A model generated the notes under the pieces. That model made no database searches and was not told where the DNA came from. It was given only the letters and a program-made list of their open reading frames with translations. DNA of 62,301 nt from a virus: IMG/VR virus record IMGVR_UViG_3300009285_003312, positions 1 through 62,301 of that record; one strand, given 5' to 3'. The translations under genes and the position numbers were made by a program. Of the stretch, positions 47,512 through 55,046 are shown piece by piece (position 1 is the first letter of the stretch; every line of letters begins with the position of its first letter).

Positions 47512-47688
47512 ATGGAAAAAGCAAGCACAACCATCCTATTCTTATTTGAACGGGATGAGCGCGAACTAGCGGACGATCCCGAATATCAGGACATACAGGC
47601 CGAGATAGCGGGCGCGAACCGCGATAACCGCGAACTAGCCGAGCGTCTGAAAAAATACGGCGTTAAACTTAATATAAGCGAACTATAG
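47512..47688 (+). CDS. Small acidic protein, first gene of right arm
   Basis: The ATG at 47512 has AAGGGG upstream; the product is 58 aa. ILFLFERDERELADDPEYQD and a charged helix ANRDNRELAERLKKYG. GC-rich codons (GCG, CGC, GCC) are frequent, unlike the AT-rich left arm. Not recognised. Confidence 0.5.
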   Translation: MEKASTTILFLFERDERELADDPEYQDIQAEIAGANRDNRELAERLKKYGVKLNISEL

Positions 47689-47717
47689 GACGTAAGACCT
47701 ATAGTAAAGGAGGTAAT

Positions 47718-47882
47718 ATGAGTAATCTAACTAGAGCCGTCACAAAAAATGATCTTGACGGCTATTATATAGACGTGCTTGGTTATAGCACCCAGGATGT
47801 CGAGGCCATGACATACCGCGAAATGCTAGATCAGATATTCGCAAATCGCCTGGGGGAAGATATTGTCGCATGGCTATCATAA
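47718..47882 (+). CDS. Small acidic protein, unknown
   Basis: A 54-residue frame reads MSNLTRAVTKNDLDGYYIDV, then GYSTQDVEAMTYREMLDQIF. An AAAGGAGG site lies upstream. It is short and acidic, as early phage host-takeover proteins often are. Not recognised. Confidence 0.5.
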   Translation: MSNLTRAVTKNDLDGYYIDVLGYSTQDVEAMTYREMLDQIFANRLGEDIVAWLS

Positions 47883-47920
47883 TAAATTATTATAGGCCGT
47901 AAGGCCGAGGGGAGATAAAT

Positions 47921-48196
47921 ATGAAAGATGAAATAACTATAGGACGCGCTACCGCCTTAGAGATTATGCAATCCTTGCGCCAACTATACATTGTTAAACT
48001 TCGAGAGATACAGAGCGATTGTACAACTGACTTCGCGAACATAGAGAGGGAAATACAAAAAAATTCAATTGAGAATAAACCCTACACAATCGGAGGGACG
48101 GTGTATCTCGATAGTATAACCAAGTGTGCTGAGAGCGCCAAGCGAGCGCACACACAGCAGGTGAACTTATACCGCGAACTACAGGAACTTAACTAA
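47921..48196 (+). CDS. Unknown helical early protein
   Basis: This 91-residue protein has ITIGRATALEIMQSLRQLYI, NIEREIQKNSIENKPYTIGG and a helix SAKRAHTQQVNLYRELQEL. It carries a copy of GCTACCGCC in its Arg-Ala-Thr-Ala codons. GGGGAG precedes the ATG. Not recognised. Confidence 0.5.
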   Translation: MKDEITIGRATALEIMQSLRQLYIVKLREIQSDCTTDFANIEREIQKNSIENKPYTIGGTVYLDSITKCAESAKRAHTQQVNLYRELQELN

Positions 48197-48230
48197 CCTA
48201 TAGTATTATAAAATATAAAGGGGGGGAAAT

Positions 48231-48587
48231 ATGAAAACACAACAAGTCGGGAATATATCCGAAACTTGCGAACGCATAGCAAGGCGCGGGGTGGCGCGCA
48301 ATTATGGCCACACGATCTATAGTGAGCGAGTAGGGGCGCGGACGGTCGCGTACTCATACGGCAATCACTGGACGCTCGCCGTTATAGATGAGGACGGCAT
48401 AGCCTGGATGAACCCAGGGCGCTATAGTCGAACCACCGCCAAACACCGCAATATACTGGCGCGGGCGATCAGAGCCGAGGGACACGAAATAGCCTGGGTG
48501 GACAACGCCGAGCAAGTCGCGGGAGGCGCAAAGCCCAAGCTAAGCAATGAGGCCAGAAAAAAGGCCATGCGCGTAAACTACATATAA
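48231..48587 (+). CDS. Unknown early protein
   Basis: This 118-residue protein has VAYSYGNHWTLAVIDEDGI and PGRYSRTTAKHRNILARAI, a YSYG...YS-T-T-KH pattern also seen in small plasmid and phage proteins of unknown function. GGGGGGAA is the ribosome site. A strong terminator follows. The GC content is clearly above that of the left arm. Confidence 0.5.
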   Translation: MKTQQVGNISETCERIARRGVARNYGHTIYSERVGARTVAYSYGNHWTLAVIDEDGIAWMNPGRYSRTTAKHRNILARAIRAEGHEIAWVDNAEQVAGGAKPKLSNEARKKAMRVNYI

Positions 48588-48605
48588 CGCCTGTGGCGAG
48601 AAAAG

Positions 48606-48630
48606 GCGGGGAGAAATCCCCGCTTTTTTT
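48606..48630 (+). terminator. Rho-independent terminator
   Basis: GCGGGGA (48606-48612), loop GAAA, TCCCCGC (48617-48623), then seven T. It ends the first right-arm operon. Confidence 0.9.
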
Positions 48631-48749
48631 GTGCTTTTTTGGGTTATACCTGGAAATCGAGGCCGTACAATCAATTCTACGGCTCGAAGTGGCGCGGGGT
48701 GGTATGTATCATCCTCGATCACACCAGAGATAGCGCGATACATTGATAC

Positions 48750-48778
48750 TTGACGATCTTGACGACTTATGTTATAAT
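48750..48778 (+). promoter_or_regulatory. Right-arm promoter 2
   Basis: TTGACG, 17 bases, TATAAT. The spacer holds TTGACGACTTATG, closely related to the other copies. It drives the ArdA-like gene. Confidence 0.75.
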
Positions 48779-48809
48779 ATAATAGTTATAAAATAATAAG
48801 GAGGGACAA

Positions 48810-49109
48810 ATGAGCGATATATCAAAACAGGCCAAAGAAATGGCCGAGAAAAATGGACTAGAGCCAGAGGTGAACCAGGCCTATATTGATAATATAGGCG
48901 CGGAGCACGCTACCGCCGAGGCAGTCGAGGAGGCCTATAGTGGAGAGTTTTCGAGTGACAAAGAATTTGCAATGGATATGGCGGATCAGCTTGGGAGTAT
49001 AGACCATGACGCACAATGGCCATACACCTGCATAGACTGGGAGTTCGCCAGTCGCGAATTGATGTATGATTATTTTGAGGTGGACGGGTATTATTTTAGA
49101 AATCTATAG
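48810..49109 (+). CDS. ArdA-like antirestriction protein (short form)
   Basis: This 99-residue, very acidic protein has VEEAYSGEFSSDKEFAMDMA, then IDWEFASRELMYDYFEV. It matches the C-terminal two-thirds of ArdA proteins (F-x-E-x-Y-x-G-x-W/F region, then Y-I-D-W-x-x-x-A-R-E-L-M-x-D-Y). ArdA mimics DNA and blocks type I restriction enzymes. Typical ArdA is about 165 aa, so this is a shortened form. GGAGG precedes the ATG. Its early position right after an arm promoter fits. Confidence 0.7.
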   Translation: MSDISKQAKEMAEKNGLEPEVNQAYIDNIGAEHATAEAVEEAYSGEFSSDKEFAMDMADQLGSIDHDAQWPYTCIDWEFASRELMYDYFEVDGYYFRNL

Positions 49110-49148
49110 AGAGGGAGAAGTTAAAAATACTATAGGATAGGAGGACTT

Positions 49149-49319
49149 ATGTTTAAGAAAAAAGAGCCGAAATACCAGGGATATGTCAATATAACCAAGC
49201 AAGGGGAGAAGTGGGTGGTGAGTGATAGGATTATTGATATACCCATGACACAAGAGTTTGAGAGTGAGGCCGAGGCGCTAAGGTATGCGCGGGGAGTGAT
49301 AGATATAGGCTATGTTTGA
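49149..49319 (+). CDS. Small protein, unknown
   Basis: This 56-residue frame reads MFKKKEPKYQGYVNITKQGE, then KWVVSDRIIDIP and EAEALRYARGVIDIG. Its stop codon overlaps the next right-arm promoter. Not recognised. Confidence 0.5.
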   Translation: MFKKKEPKYQGYVNITKQGEKWVVSDRIIDIPMTQEFESEAEALRYARGVIDIGYV

Positions 49320-49344
49320 CACGCTTGACAACTTATGATATAAT
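49316..49344 (+). promoter_or_regulatory. Right-arm promoter 3
   Basis: TTGACA, 17 bases with an internal TTGACAACTTATGA, TATAAT. It is identical over 29 bases to the promoter at 49619-49647. Confidence 0.8.
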
Positions 49345-49379
49345 ATGGATATAGTCGAGAATAAAAGAAAGGCAAAAAT

Positions 49380-49622
49380 ATGCAAAAATATACTTTCCAC
49401 AATGATCCAGGGCATGGTTGGTTAGAGGTAGGCCGAGATGAGATTAAAGGCCTGGCCATATCTGGTTATAGCTATCAGCAAGGGGATAGGGTATATCTCG
49501 AGGAGGACGGCGATCTGGCGCTATTTTTGCAGGCACACCCAGAGATCAGCACAAGTGATTTTATTGATAAATACTATGATGAGGACGCGCCAATGAGATC
49601 AATGGACTGCTATAGCGCTTGA
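49380..49622 (+). CDS. Unknown early protein (DPGHGWLEV family)
   Basis: This 80-residue protein has TFHNDPGHGWLEVGRDEI and SYQQGDRVYLEEDGDLALFL. The HDPGHGWLEV and VYLEEDxD pattern is seen in other phage proteins of unknown function. It ends in a short acidic tail. Its stop region overlaps the next promoter. Confidence 0.55.
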   Translation: MQKYTFHNDPGHGWLEVGRDEIKGLAISGYSYQQGDRVYLEEDGDLALFLQAHPEISTSDFIDKYYDEDAPMRSMDCYSA

Positions 49623-49647
49623 CACGCTTGACAACTTATGATATAAT
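49619..49647 (+). promoter_or_regulatory. Right-arm promoter 4
   Basis: TTGACA, 17 bases with TTGACAACTTATGA, TATAAT. It drives the amidoligase/amidotransferase operon. Confidence 0.8.
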
Positions 49648-49677
49648 AAAATAAGTTAAATTGAATAGGAGGGCAAT

Positions 49678-50970
49678 ATGAAAGAAAAAATAAAATGCCA
49701 GTTGTGTGAACTAGAGATTGAACCAGGCCATGAGCAAAGTGATCCAGAGAAAAATAAGATTTGTGAGATTTGTCTGGAGGAGAAGTTTTTTACTTGTGAG
49801 GACTGCCAGGAGTTGTGGAGAATAGACGATAAACTAACTACGGATAGTGGGGATAGTATTTGTCAAAGTTGCTATGATAATGACTATATCACTTGTGAGG
49901 ATTGTGATAATATTTTTCACACCAATGATTGTCGGGAGAATGATCATGGTGGCTATGTTTGCGACACCTGTTTTTCTAATAATTATACTATATGCGCCCA
50001 TTGTGACGTAGTAATTAGCAATGATAACTCGGTGTATTGTGATGACTGTCAGGAGAGTTATTGTCAAGACTGTTATGATGATGATCACCAGCACGAGAAC
50101 TACGGAGATGTGAAGGAGAGAAGTGTGAGTAGTGTATTTTTACAATCCGCTACCGCCAAAAACATGGTACACAATAGGTGTGTGGGAGTTGAGATTGAGG
50201 TGGAAAAATGCAGTGATAGATATTCTATAACGTATGATTTGCCCCAGGTGGTGGGGGTGAGTGAGGATGGATCGCTTGACGAGAGTGGGATCGAAATGCA
50301 GACACCGCCAGCCTCGGGAGCGAAGTTTGAGAAAGTAGTCAAAGATACCCTGAAAGTTATATCCAGATATGGTTGCCAAGCCACTAGGAGTTGTGGGCTA
50401 CATATCCATATTGACGCCAGAGATGTGAGATATAACCCGACCAAGCTATCAAAGATCTTGCGGGCATATTATGCAGTCGAGCCATTGCTATATGCCATGT
50501 TACCAAAGAGCCGATATGGGAGTACGTTTTGCAAGCCACTACGCCAGAATTATACCTATGAGGACTTGATAACTAGAGGCCTAGATAAACTTGAGAGGAT
50601 TTGGTACAAAGAGCCAGACAAAGATAGGCGCAATCAGATGAAAAATAGCAAGTATGATGAAAAAGGCACGCGCTATACAGGCCTGAACTTGCACAGTCTA
50701 TTTTACAGGGGATCAGTGGAGGTAAGGTATCATAGTGGCACAACGGATTGGAATAAGATTAGACACTGGACTATCCTGAACTTGTGCATAGTTGAGTACG
50801 CGATAAACCACTACCAGGAGAAAGAGATTAAGGCGCTATCACTAGAACTACAGGAGCGCGCCCAGGCGAGTGGACTACTTGGTAAAATTGCTAAGATTAT
50901 CCGCATCCCCAACTCGACTAAAAAATACATTGCAGAGAGAATAGGTTATTTTAATACAGATAGGAGTTAA
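49678..50970 (+). CDS. Amidoligase with N-terminal zinc-ribbon array
   Basis: This is a 430-residue protein. Residues 1-140 contain at least seven Cys-x-x-Cys pairs (CQLCELE, CEICLEE, CEDCQEL, CQSCYD, CEDCDN, CDTCFS, CAHCDV), a LIM/RING-like array. Residues about 160-400 are an amidoligase domain: VGVEIEVEKC, DESGIEMQTPPASG, RSCGLHIHIDARD and GLNLHSLFYRGSVEVRYHSG. It is followed 3 bases later by a class II glutamine amidotransferase, so it likely forms amide bonds using ammonia from glutamine. Target unknown. Confidence 0.8.
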   Translation: MKEKIKCQLCELEIEPGHEQSDPEKNKICEICLEEKFFTCEDCQELWRIDDKLTTDSGDSICQSCYDNDYITCEDCDNIFHTNDCRENDHGGYVCDTCFSNNYTICAHCDVVISNDNSVYCDDCQESYCQDCYDDDHQHENYGDVKERSVSSVFLQSATAKNMVHNRCVGVEIEVEKCSDRYSITYDLPQVVGVSEDGSLDESGIEMQTPPASGAKFEKVVKDTLKVISRYGCQATRSCGLHIHIDARDVRYNPTKLSKILRAYYAVEPLLYAMLPKSRYGSTFCKPLRQNYTYEDLITRGLDKLERIWYKEPDKDRRNQMKNSKYDEKGTRYTGLNLHSLFYRGSVEVRYHSGTTDWNKIRHWTILNLCIVEYAINHYQEKEIKALSLELQERAQASGLLGKIAKIIRIPNSTKKYIAERIGYFNTDRS

Positions 50971-50973
50971 AAT

Positions 50974-51897
50974 ATGTGCGGACTATGTGGATATTATAGC
51001 AAAAACAAGGTAACGGCCAAGCATGTCACGGTGCTGAAAGGCCTACTGATAGCCAACCAACAAAGAGGCGCGGATAGTACGGGGGTGGCATGGTGTGGCG
51101 CTAAGATCACCACGCACAAAAAGGCCGAGAGCGCGCTAGATTTTATAAAGGAAATGCCCACCCATACAGAAATACCAATTACTATAGGACACACTAGACT
51201 AGCAACGCATGGAGTGATCAACGCCAAAAATGCCCACCCGTTTACTAAGGGGAATATAACTGGGGCGCATAATGGGATTGTGAGTAATTATCTGACGATC
51301 AACAATAAGGTGGAGGTGGATAGTGAGGTTATATTTGAGTTGATAGATCAAGAGGGATTTGAGAGCGCTTTTGCACAGCTAGAGGGGATGTTTGCGATTG
51401 TCTGGTATGACAAGAGAAAACCAGGGGAGATAAACCTTGTGAGATCAGGTAATCCCCTACACCTGGCCAAAGTACCTGGTTATGGTTATATCTGGAGCAG
51501 TGAGAACCTGCCACTACAGGCGATCTTGTCCCAGAACTTTACTAAGTACGAAATGATCCCGATAAAAGAGAATATAGTCTATACGCTAACGCCTAAGTCT
51601 ATAGTTATAACCTCGGTGAAGTTTAAACCCATGAAATATAACACAATGAAGTGGTCTGAAAAGGACTGGGAGAAAGAACTAGCAGAATATGATGGGACGG
51701 CCTACGAACCCAGGAGTATTTTTGATAGTGATCACCCAGAGAATGAAACGCTATTTGACATAGCAAATAATGAGGGATGTGCGGTGTGTGGGAGGATATT
51801 AACTAAGGTGGTCTGGACTGACGCTGATGGCTATGTGTACTGCTATCAATGCCAGAAAGATGGTGAGGGGATATTTGAGAAAAGGGAGATTTATTAA
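50974..51897 (+). CDS. Class II glutamine amidotransferase
   Basis: This 307-residue protein starts MCGLCGYYSKN, so Cys2 is the N-terminal nucleophile after Met removal. It continues with LLIANQQRGADSTGVAW, GHTRLATHGVINAKNAHPF and GAHNGIVSNY, the conserved Ntn-hydrolase glutaminase motifs of GlmS/PurF-type GATase II. The C-terminal part ends in a zinc ribbon (CAVCGRI...CYQCQ). There is no second synthetase domain, so it probably feeds ammonia to the amidoligase encoded just upstream. Confidence 0.9.
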   Translation: MCGLCGYYSKNKVTAKHVTVLKGLLIANQQRGADSTGVAWCGAKITTHKKAESALDFIKEMPTHTEIPITIGHTRLATHGVINAKNAHPFTKGNITGAHNGIVSNYLTINNKVEVDSEVIFELIDQEGFESAFAQLEGMFAIVWYDKRKPGEINLVRSGNPLHLAKVPGYGYIWSSENLPLQAILSQNFTKYEMIPIKENIVYTLTPKSIVITSVKFKPMKYNTMKWSEKDWEKELAEYDGTAYEPRSIFDSDHPENETLFDIANNEGCAVCGRILTKVVWTDADGYVYCYQCQKDGEGIFEKREIY

Positions 51898-52065
51898 ATG
51901 AAAAATAGAACGCGGGTGAGATTGAAAGGTAGGGATATGCCAGGGATAGTGTGTGCAGTGCAGACTAACTACCACGATAGATCAGAGCCGACAAGGTGCT
52001 GGGTGCTATGGCGCGATTGTAGTAAGACTTGCCACGCGGGAGAGCAATTAGAGGCTAGGGATTGA
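51898..52065 (+). CDS. Small protein, unknown
   Basis: This 55-residue frame reads MKNRTRVRLKGRDMPGIVCA, then CWVLWRDCSKTCHAGEQLEA. An SH3-like beta fold is possible (VRLKG, PGIV, CWVLW). Its ATG follows the amidotransferase stop directly (TAAATG). Confidence 0.5.
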   Translation: MKNRTRVRLKGRDMPGIVCAVQTNYHDRSEPTRCWVLWRDCSKTCHAGEQLEARD

Positions 52066-52068
52066 TAC

Positions 52069-52097
52069 TTGACAAGTATAACAACTTATAATATAAT
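52069..52097 (+). promoter_or_regulatory. Right-arm promoter 5
   Basis: TTGACA, 17 bases containing ACAACTTATAA, TATAAT. It belongs to the same family, with two changes in the spacer. Confidence 0.75.
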
Positions 52098-52123
52098 ACA
52101 AGGATAGTTAAAAGGAAAAAAAT

Positions 52124-52264
52124 ATGAATAAAGTACAAGAGAAAAACCTAGAGGACTACCGACAACAACTAGAAAGTCGCGGGACTATGCTACCAGAGGA
52201 GATTGACGAATTGATTAAGGAAAAAGTGCAGGAAATAGATTTATTAAATAACTGGGGAGAATAA
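52124..52264 (+). CDS. Small helical acidic protein
   Basis: This 46-residue frame reads MNKVQEKNLEDYRQQLESRG, then EEIDELIKEKVQEIDLLNNW. It has AAAGGAAA upstream. Two short helices; not recognised. Confidence 0.45.
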   Translation: MNKVQEKNLEDYRQQLESRGTMLPEEIDELIKEKVQEIDLLNNWGE

Positions 52265-52265
52265 T

Positions 52266-52433
52266 ATGAATTATACAGCACAGCTTATAGTAAAAGATAA
52301 GGTGATTGATACTATCACAGTCGCAGATGATAACCCAAAGATCGCGACACAGCTATTTTTTGCACTAGGCTACCGCCATATACTCGAAAGCGATAACTAT
52401 AAGATAGATATATTTGAGGAAAAAACAATATGA
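52266..52433 (+). CDS. Small protein, unknown
   Basis: This 55-residue frame reads MNYTAQLIVKDKVIDTITVA then ATQLFFALGYRHILESDNYK. It starts one base after the previous stop and overlaps the next start (ATGA). It carries a GCTACCGCC copy in a Gly-Tyr-Arg-His reading. Confidence 0.45.
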   Translation: MNYTAQLIVKDKVIDTITVADDNPKIATQLFFALGYRHILESDNYKIDIFEEKTI

Positions 52434-52606
52434 AAATGACAGTGATACAGCGCGAGGCGCTTGAGGCCATAGTTAAATGGCAAGAGGAAACGCTAAGGGG
52501 TACGCCTGAGAATGAGAGAGCGCTGATCGCGGGGACTATGGTGTGTACGCTGATACCACTAACTGGAGACCAGTTAAGTCAGATTGATAAAATTATAAAT
52601 TACTAA
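52430..52606 (+). CDS. Small helical protein
   Basis: This 58-residue frame reads MKMTVIQREALEAIVKWQEE, then LIAGTMVCTLIPLTGDQLSQ. It begins with an ATGA overlap. Not recognised. Confidence 0.45.
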   Translation: MKMTVIQREALEAIVKWQEETLRGTPENERALIAGTMVCTLIPLTGDQLSQIDKIINY

Positions 52607-52616
52607 GGAGGAGTAT

Positions 52617-52787
52617 ATGAAATACTATAAGATAACACTAGAGCTTACGGACGCGATAAAGGCTAAAGACTATGATACAGCAAAAGATAAAGTTATTTGG
52701 GATATATTGCCCGACATAGAATGGGGCGATTTTATGACAATCGAGGAGTGTAACGAAAAAGATTATAAAGAAAATACTAGACAATAA
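52617..52787 (+). CDS. Small acidic protein
   Basis: This 56-residue frame reads MKYYKITLELTDAIKAKDYD then VIWDILPDIEWGDFMTIEEC. It has GGAGGAG upstream. Not recognised; small acidic early protein. Confidence 0.45.
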   Translation: MKYYKITLELTDAIKAKDYDTAKDKVIWDILPDIEWGDFMTIEECNEKDYKENTRQ

Positions 52788-52862
52788 GGGGGATAATAGG
52801 CCAGAAACTTTATTACGAGGATATTAAAATAATCAAAGTGGGAACTAGTAGGATACTGCACT

Positions 52863-53144
52863 GTGGATAGTGGACAGATTATGATAGTTGACCCATGCTA
52901 TGTGCTACCAGATAAAGTTGGAGGGGTTGCGGGAAAAGATCAATATGTCTATCAAAACCTGATGGAGCGCGGACAGAGATGTAATTGGAAAAACACCCAA
53001 GAGGAGATTATATTCTCGGGGACTGGTGGGACTGGGATAAACCTAAGTGGATTTGGTGGGGATGGGAACTATCCAGTCTATGTCAAAAAGGATAAGAACG
53101 GACTACAACTTCAAGCTAAAATTATATTAAATGTGGAGGAATAA
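52863..53144 (+). CDS. Unknown early protein, uncertain 5' end
   Basis: The frame from GTG at 52863 gives 93 aa: VDSGQIMIVDPCYVLPDKV, FSGTGGTGINLSGFGGDGN, PVYVKKDK. VDSGQ...DPCY is a pattern in a family of small phage proteins that normally have a lead-in segment. Just upstream, in another frame, KIIKVGTSR is encoded (about 52828-52854), so a single-base frameshift or a different start may hide the real N terminus. Confidence 0.45.
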   Translation: MDSGQIMIVDPCYVLPDKVGGVAGKDQYVYQNLMERGQRCNWKNTQEEIIFSGTGGTGINLSGFGGDGNYPVYVKKDKNGLQLQAKIILNVEE

Positions 53145-53146
53145 AT

Positions 53147-53359
53147 ATGCCGACATACAATGGTAAATATCAGAAAGAATATGATCTGAAAAAAGATCAC
53201 GCGGAGATTAAGAAAGAAATTAAGGGATGGGAATTAAAAATTGATGAGATGTTAAAAAACTACGGAGAAAACCTGAATGATATGTATATGGACGATGGAA
53301 ATTCTATATCTGCAGAACTAGATCAGATGAGCCAGAATATGATGGCAATAAATATATAA
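53147..53359 (+). CDS. Small helical protein, unknown
   Basis: This 70-residue protein has KYQKEYDLKKDHAEIKKEIK and MYMDDGNSISAELDQMSQNM. A long helix is likely. It follows the previous gene by 2 bases. Confidence 0.45.
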   Translation: MPTYNGKYQKEYDLKKDHAEIKKEIKGWELKIDEMLKNYGENLNDMYMDDGNSISAELDQMSQNMMAINI

Positions 53360-53370
53360 GAAAGGAGAAT

Positions 53371-53532
53371 ATGAAAACATATACAGTAAAAGTAAAAGAG
53401 GTCTACACCTATGAGGGAGTAAAGGCCAAGAACGAGGAGGAGGCACAGGATAGGGTTATGAAAGCTGAGGGCTGGGACTACTGCGATAATCAATTAGAAG
53501 TTGATATAGAGGAGGACGAAAATGACAATTAA
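53371..53532 (+). CDS. Small protein, unknown
   Basis: This 53-residue frame reads MKTYTVKVKEVYTYEGVKAK then EAQDRVMKAEGWDYCDN, a beta-beta-alpha-like fold with AAAGGAG ahead. It overlaps the next gene by 11 bases. Confidence 0.5.
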   Translation: MKTYTVKVKEVYTYEGVKAKNEEEAQDRVMKAEGWDYCDNQLEVDIEEDENDN

Positions 53533-53695
53533 AGATTTACAAAAAAGACTATCTCTGTTTAATCCAGAGTCTAGGGTGCTAGTGTCAAGTGATGAGGAGT
53601 TAAACACTATGTATGGCGAATGGCAGGTAGCTGAACTATCAGATCGAGAAAACACAGTAGTAATTTATGGGCTTGACGGCTCACTGGAGGAATAA
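53522..53695 (+). CDS. Small protein, unknown
   Basis: This 57-residue frame reads MTIKDLQKRLSLFNPESRVL then EEWQ-like TMYGEWQVAELSDREN. It has GAGGAGG upstream inside the previous gene. The pattern of a short helix and a D/E loop is common in phage-encoded small proteins of unknown role. Confidence 0.5.
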   Translation: MTIKDLQKRLSLFNPESRVLVSSDEELNTMYGEWQVAELSDRENTVVIYGLDGSLEE

Positions 53696-53697
53696 AT

Positions 53698-54102
53698 ATG
53701 CCTAACTGGTGCTACAATAGTTTGAGAGTAACTGGAAATAAAAAAGATGTTGCCAAGTTTAAGAAAGATGTAAATAGTAAAAAAGAAAAGACCGTGCTTT
53801 GTCTAAATAATCTTGTGCCAATGCCTAAAGAATATAATGAGGGCGAGGGATGGTATTCTTGGAGAATAATCAACTGGGGGACTAAGTGGGATGTTGAGGA
53901 TAAATTGATTAAAGATCAGGCCAACCTATTGAAATATGAATTTGATAGCGCGTGGTCGCCTCCCATAAAATGGGTGCGTACAATCTCTGGCCAATACCCA
54001 GAACTATCATTTAGATTGGAATATGATGAACCAGGAATGGCATTTAACGGACACTACTCATGTAAGGATGGAGGGGGGAGCGATGTATTCCATCAAAAAT
54101 AA
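53698..54102 (+). CDS. DUF1281/Api92-like protein
   Basis: This 134-residue protein has MPNWCYNSLRVTGNKKDVAK, YSWRIINWGTKWDVED, FDSAWSPPIKWVRTISGQYP and YDEPGMAFNGHYSC. These are the landmarks of the DUF1281/Api92-like family (ferredoxin-like fold) found on phages and plasmids. The function is unknown. It starts 2 bases after the preceding gene. Confidence 0.8.
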   Translation: MPNWCYNSLRVTGNKKDVAKFKKDVNSKKEKTVLCLNNLVPMPKEYNEGEGWYSWRIINWGTKWDVEDKLIKDQANLLKYEFDSAWSPPIKWVRTISGQYPELSFRLEYDEPGMAFNGHYSCKDGGGSDVFHQK

Positions 54103-54115
54103 TAAGAAGTACAAC

Positions 54116-54144
54116 TTGACAGGTATGAGTATAGATGGTATGAT
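54116..54144 (+). promoter_or_regulatory. Right-arm promoter 6
   Basis: TTGACA, 17 bases, TATGAT. Consensus boxes but a different spacer from the first five. Confidence 0.65.
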
Positions 54145-54179
54145 ATGTAAGACGATATGTCAAGGTTAGTTACCATCGA

Positions 54180-54209
54180 CGGGGGCGTAACTGGGCAGAT
54201 ATGCCCCCG
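54180..54209 (+). other. GC-rich hairpin in leader
   Basis: CGGGGGC (54180-54186) pairs with GCCCCCG (54203-54209) with a 16-base loop. No U-run follows, so it is a leader structure between promoter 6 and the gene at 54240. Confidence 0.5.
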
Positions 54210-54239
54210 ACAATGAGAATTAGTTAAATATGGAGGTAT

Positions 54240-54413
54240 ATGAAAAAAGAGAATAGAACCTTGTGTTACTTTTGCAAGAAACCAATACACATTACTAAGT
54301 TTGCTGGAGTGTTTAGTCACGAGGGAGAACCAAGATTTATGTGTAATAACTTTGTTTGCCTGTCTGAATATGCAGAACTAAAGCGAAAGGAGGAAAATGA
54401 AAAAAAGATATAG
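54240..54413 (+). CDS. Small zinc-binding protein
   Basis: This 57-residue frame reads MKKENRTLCYFCKKPIHITK, then PRFMCNNFVCLSEYAELKRK, a four-Cys zinc site. It has a GGAGG site. It overlaps the next gene by 17 bases. Confidence 0.5.
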   Translation: MKKENRTLCYFCKKPIHITKFAGVFSHEGEPRFMCNNFVCLSEYAELKRKEENEKKI

Positions 54414-54606
54414 CCAGACTACCGTTATAAAAGCCCTATCTCTCTATAGAGATGGAAAGTCGCTTAAGGAGATACGGATTGAGCTTGATCTCCCAGAGGG
54501 GAATAACGGCGAAAGCTTGATCTCCCAATGGCGTAGACGAGCGGGGATGTCACCGCGCCAACAGGCTAAAAACTGGCAGGCGATTAGAAATGCTATAGGA
54601 GAATAG
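54397..54606 (+). CDS. Small helix-turn-helix-like protein
   Basis: This 69-residue protein has TVIKALSLYRDGKSLKEIRI, then ESLISQWRRRAGMSPRQQAK, a possible HTH for DNA binding. Strong AAAGGAGG upstream. Possible regulator, inferred only from the fold pattern. Confidence 0.5.
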   Translation: MKKRYSQTTVIKALSLYRDGKSLKEIRIELDLPEGNNGESLISQWRRRAGMSPRQQAKNWQAIRNAIGE

Positions 54607-54639
54607 CCTATAATAATTATTAAACATGAAAAGGAGAAT

Positions 54640-54966
54640 ATGCAAAAACATAATCCAAGAACTCTGTCCATGAAAATTGTTGAGAGGTTTCTTGGTAAGA
54701 GAGAACTCAACTCATTATTAGCCGAGTACAATGGTCATAAGCGCCAGGGGAGAGGTCTATACAATAGAACCGCGAACCTAAGTAAACCGCTAACCGCGTT
54801 TGAGAAGGCGAGTATTGACCACTACTACAACTCAACTGATGTATCTATGAGGCATTATGCCCATGAGAGTAAAAAATCAGTCGGGGAATGTATGACGGCA
54901 GTGCAACGAGGTACTAGAAAGCTAGTATTGCACAATATGGGAACTTTTAGTCAAGAAATTAGGTAA
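54640..54966 (+). CDS. Unknown basic protein with HTH-like end
   Basis: This 108-residue protein is basic (TLSMKIVERFLGKRELNSLL, YNGHKRQGRGLYNRTANLSK). Its C-terminal part AHESKKSVGECMTAVQRGTR is consistent with an HTH. AAGGAG precedes the ATG. It lies just before the structured element and helicase. Not recognised. Confidence 0.5.
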   Translation: MQKHNPRTLSMKIVERFLGKRELNSLLAEYNGHKRQGRGLYNRTANLSKPLTAFEKASIDHYYNSTDVSMRHYAHESKKSVGECMTAVQRGTRKLVLHNMGTFSQEIR

Positions 54967-54975
54967 AATGGGCTA

Positions 54976-55046
54976 TATTGCTCCCCTACTCGACTTGTTA
55001 CTGTTACACAAATTACGGTAAACATAGTAACGATAGGGGGGCAATA
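54976..55046 (+). ncRNA. Long stem-loop element upstream of helicase
   Basis: Bases 54976-54988 pair with 55034-55046 over 13 positions (one T-G). Bases 54995-55002 pair with 55026-55033 over 8 positions, stacked directly on the outer stem. A further four-base pairing (TTAC/GTAA) is possible inside the loop. There is no U-run or promoter on either side, so this is neither a terminator nor an ordinary leader. It may be a cis RNA element for the helicase gene or a replication structure. Confidence 0.55.
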
